From positions 1 through 64,000 of the forward strand of contig NZ_SCFM01000002.1 in the NCBI RefSeq assembly GCF_004138295.1: 64,000 nt of DNA, in the 5' to 3' direction. Made by a program: the position numbers and the translations under genes. Positions 58,064 through 64,000 of the stretch are shown here, in pieces. Below the pieces are notes generated by a model. That model was not told the origin of the DNA and did no database searches. It was given only the letters and a program-made list of their open reading frames with translations. The stretch is from Ectobacillus funiculus. GTDB taxonomy: Bacteria; Bacillota; Bacilli; Bacillales; Bacillaceae_G. Every line of letters begins with the position of its first letter. Position 1 is the first letter of the stretch.

Positions 58064-58192
58064 TTATTCTTCATGTTTTCCAATACATCTTTCGCACTCG
58101 TATAAATATGATTCATGTTGTTCCTCAATTGTATCTCCACATTCGCGGCAGCTTTTTTCCGGCAAGTTATGATAAAAATCTAAATCTAACAT
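58064..58192 (-). CDS. YhfH-like small zinc-finger protein (42 aa)
   Basis: Begins MLDLDFYHNLPEKSCRECGD and ends YLYECERCIGKHEE. The two CxxC pairs (CREC and CERC) and the FYxNLPxKxCxECG pattern match the YhfH family of tiny Bacillus proteins, function unknown. GGGGGTAATAAAG precedes the ATG. Confidence 0.75.
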   Translation of the reverse strand: MLDLDFYHNLPEKSCRECGDTIEEQHESYLYECERCIGKHEE

Positions 58193-58629
58193 CTTTATTA
58201 CCCCCTGTTATAGTTTAGTTGTTTGTTAAATTGATTGTATTATAACAGAGAGTCAAAGTCAATATCTGTTATATATATAATTGTAAAAAATTTACATAAT
58301 ATTAAGATTTAGCTTAGAGGACTCATAGAGAATTTTACTTATTACTTGGATAGGTGTTGATATATTGAGCGATATTAGATTGAAGGAAGGGGCGATTATA
58401 GGATTTCAAATGTAATTAAAGCCAATGCACATAGTGTCATAGTTTTCTTTATAAACCCCAAAAGCGATTGTATTTACTTATAATCTTAATTTTTTATATT
58501 GTGATATACAAAACAGAAAAATAACCAATAATTTAAAAAAAGAGTAATTATCAATAATGAAATTACCGAAAGGATTAGCAAAAGACCTAAAGGAAACAAT
58601 TAATCTTGAATTATGGGGGGGAGATAGCT
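58193..58629. other. AT-rich intergenic region
   Basis: Very AT-rich; no gene, terminator or repeat copy identified. Confidence 0.4.
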
Positions 58630-58802
58630 ATGGATATATTTCGTTCAATTGGAAAAGGAGCTGGAACTGTTGGTGGAGGCTTGATAGGTGGTACGGTACG
58701 GTTAAGGTGGCAGGAAAGGCTGTCGGCAGTAAGTGGAAAGGTACTGGTGAATGGTTGGGGGATGTGAGCTTAATGACTAGAGTTTTATCATTTTCCAACA
58801 GA
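58630..58802 (+). pseudogene. Glycine-rich small protein gene, frameshifted and truncated
   Basis: A strong site GGGGGGGAG precedes ATG 58630. The first frame reads MDIFRSIGKGAGTVGGGLIG then GTV; the next frame continues KVAGKAVGSKWKGTGEWLGD. The switch coincides with a 5-bp tandem duplication GTACGGTACG at 58691-58700; removing one unit joins the frames as GGTVKVAGKAV. The 3' end is cut by an IS end at about 58803. Not identified by name. Confidence 0.6.
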
Positions 58803-58853
58803 AGACCCCCACTTCAAGCACGTGGCGTTAGCGAGTAGGTGGGGGTAGTTCAA
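58803..58853 (+). mobile_element. Solitary right-end relic of the IS605-type element
   Basis: ACCCCCACTTCAAGCACGTG then GCGTTAGCGAGTAGGTGGGG and GTAGTTCAAT. It aligns with the right end of the TnpB element at 50854 (shared CCCCCAC(C/T)TCAAG and GCGAGTAGGTGG). No transposase remains. Confidence 0.7.
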
Positions 58854-59582
58854 TTATAGAACTTTGCTTAAAAATGCCTTTGTTCGTTCGTGCTTTGGAT
58901 GACTAAATAATTCATTTGGCTCATTTTCTTCTACAATATAACCACCATCCATAAAAATAACACGGTTGCTTACTTCACGGGCAAAGCCCATTTCATGTGT
59001 GACGATAACCATTGTCATACCTTCGTTAGCCAGTTGTTTCATAACTTCTAGCACATCTCCAACCATTTCCGGATCTAATGCAGAGGTGGGTTCGTCAAAA
59101 AGCATGATTTTTGGCTCCATTGCCAATGCTCTAGCGATTGCAACGCGCTGCTTTTGTCCGCCTGATAATTCTCCTGGATAGCTTTGAGCTTTTGCGCGCA
59201 AGCCAACTTTATCTAACAGTTCCAATGCTTTTTCTTTGGCAATTTCTTTTGAGACAGAGCGTACCTTCATCGGGGCAATCATAATATTTTCTAATACGGT
59301 TTTATGCGGAAATAAATTAAAACTTTGAAAAACCATTCCTACTTCCTGTCTTACCTTATTAATGTCAATCTTTCGATCTGTGATGTCATAATTATTTATG
59401 ACTACTTGTCCATCTGTAATATCCTCAAGTCGGTTGAGGCAACGAAGAAATGTGCTTTTGCCAGAACCGGAAGGACCTATTACGCAAACAACTTCTTTTT
59501 CCTCAATCTCTGCATTTATATCCTTTAGAACTTCAAGTTGTCCGAAGGTCTTTTTTAAATTCTTAACAATGATAATACTCAT
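58854..59582 (-). CDS. Polar amino-acid ABC transporter, ATP-binding protein
   Basis: 242 residues. Walker [11 protein letters not shown]-loop region [20 protein letters not shown], signature LSGGQKQR, Walker [13 protein letters not shown] and the H-loop VTHEMGF are all intact. It matches the GlnQ/ArtR/HisP group. It overlaps the permease gene by four bases (59579-59582), so translation is coupled. The stop codon region abuts the IS relic. Confidence 0.93.
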   Translation of the reverse strand: MSIIIVKNLKKTFGQLEVLKDINAEIEEKEVVCVIGPSGSGKSTFLRCLNRLEDITDGQVVINNYDITDRKIDINKVRQEVGMVFQSFNLFPHKTVLENIMIAPMKVRSVSKEIAKEKALELLDKVGLRAKAQSYPGELSGGQKQRVAIARALAMEPKIMLFDEPTSALDPEMVGDVLEVMKQLANEGMTMVIVTHEMGFAREVSNRVIFMDGGYIVEENEPNELFSHPKHERTKAFLSKVL

Positions 59583-60232
59583 CTTAGTACAAGTCTCCTT
59601 TCAAAGAAATTGCCTAGCAGTGTTAACAAATAAATGAAGATAAAATAAATAACGCCTACTGTAAGCCAAATTTTAAATACTTCAAATGTGGCGGCTGCCT
59701 GAATTTGACCTTGTTGTGTTAAGTCGGCAATTCCGATAACCGATAGCAAAGATGTATCCTTTAAGCTAATAATGGACTGATTTGTAATGGTAGGGAGCAT
59801 TCTTCTAAATGCTTGTGGTAAAACAATATAAATCATATTTTGAAAGCTTGTTAAACCTAGTGATCTGGCAGCTTCTGTTTGTCCCTTATCTACAGATTGG
59901 ATACCTGCCCGAATAATTTCGGCAAAATAGGCGCCTGCATTAATTGCTACGGTAAAGATACCTGCTGAAGTATTATCTAATGAAATCAAATTTAAAGAGT
60001 TGAAACCAAAGTAAATAAAAAATAGTTGCACGATAAAGGGTGTGCCGCGAATTGCGTCAATAAATACTTTTGCAAACCCATTGAGGACTTTTAAAGAAGA
60101 CAATCGAAATAAAGCTACTATTAAACCGATAAGAAAACCTAATGTAATTGCTACAACAAAAATATAAAGGGTTGTTTGAAGGCCATCCAATAAATAAGGC
60201 AAGACATTCTTAATTATATCCACGCTAATCAT
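59579..60232 (-). CDS. Polar amino-acid ABC transporter, permease
   Basis: 217 residues, HisM/GlnP type with about five helices. The EAA-loop is [20 protein letters not shown], and [20 protein letters not shown] is typical of the family. RBS GAAAGGATATG. It lies 167 bases after the binding-protein gene, across a hairpin and repeat copy J. Confidence 0.92.
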   Translation of the reverse strand: MISVDIIKNVLPYLLDGLQTTLYIFVVAITLGFLIGLIVALFRLSSLKVLNGFAKVFIDAIRGTPFIVQLFFIYFGFNSLNLISLDNTSAGIFTVAINAGAYFAEIIRAGIQSVDKGQTEAARSLGLTSFQNMIYIVLPQAFRRMLPTITNQSIISLKDTSLLSVIGIADLTQQGQIQAAATFEVFKIWLTVGVIYFIFIYLLTLLGNFFERRLVLR

Positions 60233-60243
60233 ATCCTTTCAGA

Positions 60244-60280
60244 AAATAAGGCGTCTTGAGCAGCACGCCTTATTTTTATT
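60244..60280. terminator. Hairpin between binding-protein and permease genes
   Basis: Symmetric stem AAATAAGGCG / CGCCTTATTT with U-rich sequence on both strands. On the minus strand it can reduce read-through so that more binding protein than permease is made. Confidence 0.7.
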
Positions 60281-60281
60281 T

Positions 60282-60392
60282 CAATTTAAGAAAGTATAAA
60301 TTTCCAGCTAGAAGTTAATTCGACACAGCAGGGGATTTTAGGGACAAAGTGCAACTACGCCTCTGCCTTCGCCAATCGGCGAGTTTTCTTTA
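60282..60392 (+). repeat. Dispersed repeat, copy J (inside the ABC operon)
   Basis: CAATTTAAGAAAGTATAAAT, TTAATTCGACACAGCAGGGG, GTGCAACTACGCCTCTGCCT and hairpin CGCCAATCGGCG plus AGTTTTCTTTA. Slightly shorter (111 bp); orientation opposite to the operon. Confidence 0.8.
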
Positions 60393-60399
60393 AAATTGT

Positions 60400-61185
60400 T
60401 TATTTGCTAAGATATTTACTTACAATTTCATCGTATTTTCCATTCTCTTTCAGCTCTTTGAGACCTTTATTAATTTTTTCTAGTAATTCTTGGTTTGTCC
60501 CTTTTAAAACAGCAATCCCATATTGATCTCCGTTTAGACGATCTCCAACCATTTTCAGCCCAAGATCTTTTTGAGCAATGGCATATGCAATAACAGGATA
60601 ATCTTCTATAAGCACATCAGCATTTCCATTTGTTACTTCTTGAAACATTGCAGGGCTATCATTAAATTGAACAACTTTAAATCCTTTTTCACTAGATAGT
60701 TTTTGTACATATGTTGCACCAGTCGTCCCTTTTTTTACTGCTACTGTTTTCCCTTTTAGGTCATCAACAGTTTTGATTCTGTCATTTTCTTTTTTTACAA
60801 CTAATACTAACCCTGCATCAAAATATGGTGTGGAAAAATCAACTACCTTTTTTCGTTCATCTGTAATACTCATACCCGCAATAGCGACATCCAGCTGCTT
60901 TGCCTGCATAGCAGGGATAATTCCTCCAAAGTCCATAGGTTTTAATTCGATTTTAAAACCTTGATTTTTAGCTATTTCATTAATTAAATCAATATCAATT
61001 CCTTTGTATTGTCCATTTTCTTGATATTCAAATGGAGGATATGTTGTGTCTACACCAACCTTGTAAGTTTTGTTCTCTGTATTACCATTTTCCCTGCCGG
61101 TTGCTTGTGTCTGCTTGCTGCTGTTACAAGCGGCTAACAGTAGGCTCAACATCAAACATAAAATAACCATATAAGATTTTTTCAT
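60400..61185 (-). CDS. Polar amino-acid ABC transporter, substrate-binding lipoprotein
   Basis: 261 residues. Signal peptide ending in the lipobox LLLAACNSS (lipidated Cys20), then the family-3 binding-protein opening KVGVDTTYPPFEYQENGQYK and GIDIDLINEIAKNQG, and DVAIAGMSITDERKKVVDFS. It belongs to the glutamine/arginine/histidine group, and the exact ligand is not determined. It is first in the operon with the permease and ATPase. RBS AAAGGAGAG. Confidence 0.92.
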   Translation of the reverse strand: MKKSYMVILCLMLSLLLAACNSSKQTQATGRENGNTENKTYKVGVDTTYPPFEYQENGQYKGIDIDLINEIAKNQGFKIELKPMDFGGIIPAMQAKQLDVAIAGMSITDERKKVVDFSTPYFDAGLVLVVKKENDRIKTVDDLKGKTVAVKKGTTGATYVQKLSSEKGFKVVQFNDSPAMFQEVTNGNADVLIEDYPVIAYAIAQKDLGLKMVGDRLNGDQYGIAVLKGTNQELLEKINKGLKELKENGKYDEIVSKYLSK

Positions 61186-61840
61186 AAAAACTCTCCTTTT
61201 CTGTATGTATAACGATAGTTGTCATATTTTATGACGTATATCGTTATTTGATATAACATTATCTTATTTATAAACTACATGAAAAAACAGAAAACTACAG
61301 AAATCTACATTTATTAAAAATAAAATAGGTTTTACATGTGTAAAAAATGTATTTGAATGAAAGTGTGTTAGGAAATATGACAAGAAGGTGGAATTGTAAA
61401 AGTGATTGCTTATAGCAGCGATTTCTCAAACATTATCTCTTTAAGCCTTCTTATATAGATGTTGGTTTGGATAAAGCTAGGAGAGAAATCTGCATGTTGT
61501 ACCTCTCGGAGAAAGGAGAGCTCTTTTTAAACGGAATCCTAATATATATCAGTAGCCCACTCCGTAAATGATTGGAGGGTTGTTTGCGTAAATCACCATG
61601 CAAAGGAATAAAACAGCTATGATCGTTTTATTTTTCTTGGAATTACAAAGATGGTGTCATTAAAAAACGTAACAAAAAATGGAGTTTTTACCATTTAAAA
61701 TATGGGATACGCACCCCCAACTTTTCATCAAAGTTTCATTAAAACCCATTAAGTTATTTCGTAGTGAAGCAACACATATGATAAGCAAAGTCATAGTGTG
61801 CTCACCTTATTGAAAAAATGGACAAAGGATGAGTGATTAC
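61186..61840. other. Intergenic region before the Hsp70 genes
   Basis: AT-rich; a weak CTCTC/GAGAG hairpin lies near 61498-61530. No gene or known regulatory motif (such as CIRCE) was seen. Confidence 0.4.
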
Positions 61841-63370
61841 ATGGGAACCGCAATTGGAATAGATTTAGGAACGAGCAATTCTACAGCTGCTATTTACCGT
61901 AACGGGAAAGTGCAAAGCATTCCGATTGAAGGGAAAAGTATTTTGCCGTCAGTAGTATCTTGCAAAGACGATGGCCAGATCTTAGTAGGAAACTCAGCCA
62001 AGTCCCGGTTGTATATGGATCCGCAAAATAGTATGGCCTCCTCTAAACGATTCATCGGTAATCCAAGTAAGGTCTACCATATTCAAAATAAACAAGTAAC
62101 ACCTATTGATATCGCACAGTACATTCTTGAAAAAATAAAAAACGAAGCAAGCAAATATTTGGGAGAAGAGGTGACGGATGCTGTTATTACCATCCCTGCT
62201 TACTTTACTGAGGAACAGCGTGAAGCGACGAAACAAGCGGGGGAACGAGCTGGATTGAAGGTTCTTCGTCTTGTTGCGGAGCCAACAGCTGCTGCCATCG
62301 CATATGGCCTCGATAGAGAACGTAATCAAACCATTATGGTTTATGACTTGGGAGGCGGAACATTTGATGTTTCCATCTTAAAAGTAGAAAACAATTCGTT
62401 TAAAGTCATAGCCGTAGATGGAGATACTAAGCTTGGCGGTGATGATTTTGACGAAATGATTGTGCAGCATTTACTCCATAGCATTCAAACAGAAACAGGA
62501 TCCAATCAATATACGGAAGGATCCTCGTCGCTGCAACGAATCAAAGAAGCTGCTGAAGAAGCGAAAAAAGAGCTATCGGATAGTGATTTAGTAGACATTG
62601 TCGTACCGGATATCTTTGGTACTCATATTGAAATGGAGCTAGATATTGCTACGTTCAATCAAACAGTTCAGCCGCTTATTCAGCGTACCATTGAAAAAAT
62701 GGAGGAGGTGCTGCAATCAGCCGGTTTAAGCAAAAGGGAGATTAGCAGAGTCATTCTTGTAGGCGGCTCGACTCGAATGAGAGCAGTCCAAGAGGCAGTG
62801 ACAAAGGAAATCAAAAAACCATATATTGCAGACAATGTTGATGAAGTTGTCGCACACGGTGCGGCCATTATGGCAGCTCATTTGTCGGCGCCTAGCAGGG
62901 ATTCCCTACCCATTCCAATTGTCGTAGAGGAAGTGACGGCCCATTCATTTGGAGTGGACATGATTGATGTGCAAGACCAACAACTGAAGGTCTTTCATTT
63001 GATTAAAAGGAATACGAAACTTCCTTGTGTAGGCGCTACGATTGGTTCAACGCTGCGGCCTTACCAGCCGTCCATTCGGGCGGGAGTATTTCGGACAGAA
63101 TCACAGGTACCGGCAGAAGAAGCGAAGCTTGGGGAATTAAAGATGCCCGTTAGCATTCGTCCATACTATGTAAATGTTGTATCGCTATTTGAGCTTGATG
63201 AAAACGGTATTCTAACATTTTCTACCGCTGAAATTGGGAGACGCTCATTGCTTCTTTCCCGCTACAGGGAAACCAAAGAAGTAGATCTTGATATGCTGAA
63301 GCTTATGATTGCTCAAGGAGAGATTACTCCGAAAAAAATTGTAATTGATACGAATAAAGTGGAGGTTTAA
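61841..63370 (+). CDS. Non-canonical Hsp70 (DnaK-like) protein, lid-less
   Basis: 509 residues (an ATG at 61829 would add four). Complete actin-like ATPase domain: AIGIDLGTSNSTAAIYRNGK, RLVAEPTAAAIAYGLDR, VYDLGGGTFDVSIL and VILVGGSTRMRAVQEAV. The region after the ATPase is only about 140 residues and contains a partial substrate-binding beta-sandwich (HLIKRNTKLPCVG), ending without the helical lid or the EEVD-like tail of DnaK. It is followed three bases later by a second Hsp70 gene, and no grpE or dnaJ is adjacent. Confidence 0.85.
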   Translation: MGTAIGIDLGTSNSTAAIYRNGKVQSIPIEGKSILPSVVSCKDDGQILVGNSAKSRLYMDPQNSMASSKRFIGNPSKVYHIQNKQVTPIDIAQYILEKIKNEASKYLGEEVTDAVITIPAYFTEEQREATKQAGERAGLKVLRLVAEPTAAAIAYGLDRERNQTIMVYDLGGGTFDVSILKVENNSFKVIAVDGDTKLGGDDFDEMIVQHLLHSIQTETGSNQYTEGSSSLQRIKEAAEEAKKELSDSDLVDIVVPDIFGTHIEMELDIATFNQTVQPLIQRTIEKMEEVLQSAGLSKREISRVILVGGSTRMRAVQEAVTKEIKKPYIADNVDEVVAHGAAIMAAHLSAPSRDSLPIPIVVEEVTAHSFGVDMIDVQDQQLKVFHLIKRNTKLPCVGATIGSTLRPYQPSIRAGVFRTESQVPAEEAKLGELKMPVSIRPYYVNVVSLFELDENGILTFSTAEIGRRSLLLSRYRETKEVDLDMLKLMIAQGEITPKKIVIDTNKVEV

Positions 63371-63373
63371 AAC

Positions 63374-64000
63374 ATGACGATTGTAGAAAAGAATAGCCCA
63401 TATGTACTAGGAATCGATCTCGGTACTTCAAATTCAGCGGTTTCTATTTATCGAAAAGGAACACCGCATATTATCAGGTTAGGGAAGGAAAGCACGATTC
63501 CGTCAGTTGTTAGTTTTCGTTCCGAAGGGGATATCCAAGTTGGTGAAACGGCAAAACGGAGAATCTTAATCGATCCTGAGCATACGATTTCGTTTATTAA
63601 GCGTGAAATGGGGACAGAGTGGACGAGAGCATTTTACGGAAGATACTATCGACCTGAGGATATTTCAGCAGAAATTTTAGCGAAAATGAAAGAGTACGTT
63701 ATGAATCAAGAGGAGATTGATTTAAAAGGGACACCGGCCTATGCAGTCATTTGTGTTCCGGCTAACTTTGATGACAATAAAAAGCGGGCCACAAGAGAAG
63801 CCGCGGAGTTAGCAGGATTTCATGTCACATATTTGCTTGAGGAACCGGTTGCTGCAGCGATTGCATATGGCATGGAAACAGGGCGAGATCAAACCATTAT
63901 GGTGTATGATCTCGGGGGCGGAACATTTGATGTATCCATTTTAAAAGTAGATAGTGTTTCGGAGGAGACGCAAGCCGTATTTACAATCCTTTCAAAGGAA
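63374..64000 (+). CDS. Second tandem Hsp70-family protein (3' end outside window)
   Basis: 209 codons visible, open at the window edge. Its SD GGAGG (63361) overlaps the last codons of the previous gene, so the two are translationally linked. ATPase motifs are YVLGIDLGTSNSAVSIYRKG, LLEEPVAAAIAYGMETG and VYDLGGGTFDVSIL. It differs from the first protein in the TFDD-type loops (VPANFDDNKKRATREAAELA), so it is a diverged paralogue and not a recent duplicate. Confidence 0.85.
   Translation, partial: MTIVEKNSPYVLGIDLGTSNSAVSIYRKGTPHIIRLGKESTIPSVVSFRSEGDIQVGETAKRRILIDPEHTISFIKREMGTEWTRAFYGRYYRPEDISAEILAKMKEYVMNQEEIDLKGTPAYAVICVPANFDDNKKRATREAAELAGFHVTYLLEEPVAAAIAYGMETGRDQTIMVYDLGGGTFDVSILKVDSVSEETQAVFTILSKE

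Noticed and set aside
58557-58838. 93-codon frame over the glycine-rich gene
   Set aside because: It starts in the wrong frame; the real start is ATG 58630 with GGGGGGGAG, and the long frame exists only because of the GTACG duplication and IS sequence.
61186-61840. CIRCE or other heat-shock operator before the Hsp70 genes
   Set aside because: No TTAGCACTC-N9-GAGTGCTAA-like inverted repeat is present.

Overview
The window reads as chromosomal DNA of a low-GC, endospore-forming Bacillota, most likely Bacillaceae. The support is AT-rich intergenic DNA, GGAGG-type ribosome binding sites, an alpha/beta-type small acid-soluble spore protein with a sigma-G-like promoter, inositol (iolG, iolI) and purine-catabolic (puc) proteins of Bacillus subtilis type, CsoR/CopZ/CopA, and a YhfH-like small zinc-finger protein. 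No tRNA, rRNA or CRISPR array was seen.

Layout. 1-5000: inositol locus, with the 3' part of an iolT-like transporter, a LacI regulator, iolG and iolI, and ATCGAT-centred palindromes upstream of iolG. 5-16.8 kb: mixed transporters and regulators (AGCS symporter, TetR/drug-efflux divergent pair, LacI, LysE/AraC pair), a YdeI-like protein, an SDR, a prolyl-4-hydroxylase-like enzyme and DUF523/DUF2294 proteins. 16.8-31.5 kb: a purine-degradation island with two NCS2 urate/xanthine permeases, OHCU decarboxylase, 5-hydroxyisourate hydrolase, an FAD enzyme, PucR, allantoate amidohydrolase, ureidoglycine aminotransferase, an FAH-family enzyme, allantoinase and allantoin permease. It encodes urate to oxalurate, but no classical uricase is present; the FAD protein sits in its place. 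32.4-33.2 kb: a free-standing XendoU-like protein. 33.6-37.8 kb: csoR-copZ-copA plus a His-rich exported protein, with CsoR-type operators. 38-47 kb: acyltransferase, DUF445, a GMC dehydrogenase pair, DUF3231, and a LacI/LacY-type permease pair. 47.5-50 kb: L,D-transpeptidase with WalR-like boxes and the spore protein. 50.1-52.8 kb: a beta-propeller gene split by a TnpB-only IS200/IS605-type element. 52.8-58.8 kb: LysR/DUF554 pair, guaC behind a guanine-class riboswitch, a HAD phosphatase, YhfH and several gene relics. 58.8-61.2 kb: polar amino-acid ABC transporter. 61.8-64 kb: two tandem non-canonical Hsp70 genes, the second running off the window.

Two features stand out. First, guaC (GMP reductase) is preceded by a purine aptamer with guanine-type J3/1 whose 3' strand is itself the 5' arm of a 23-bp terminator stem. 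That predicts a guanine-activated ON switch, fitting an enzyme that disposes of excess guanine nucleotides. Second, an unnamed structured repeat of about 135 bp occurs about ten times, always in the same orientation and nearly always starting 1-5 bases after the T-tract of an intrinsic terminator.
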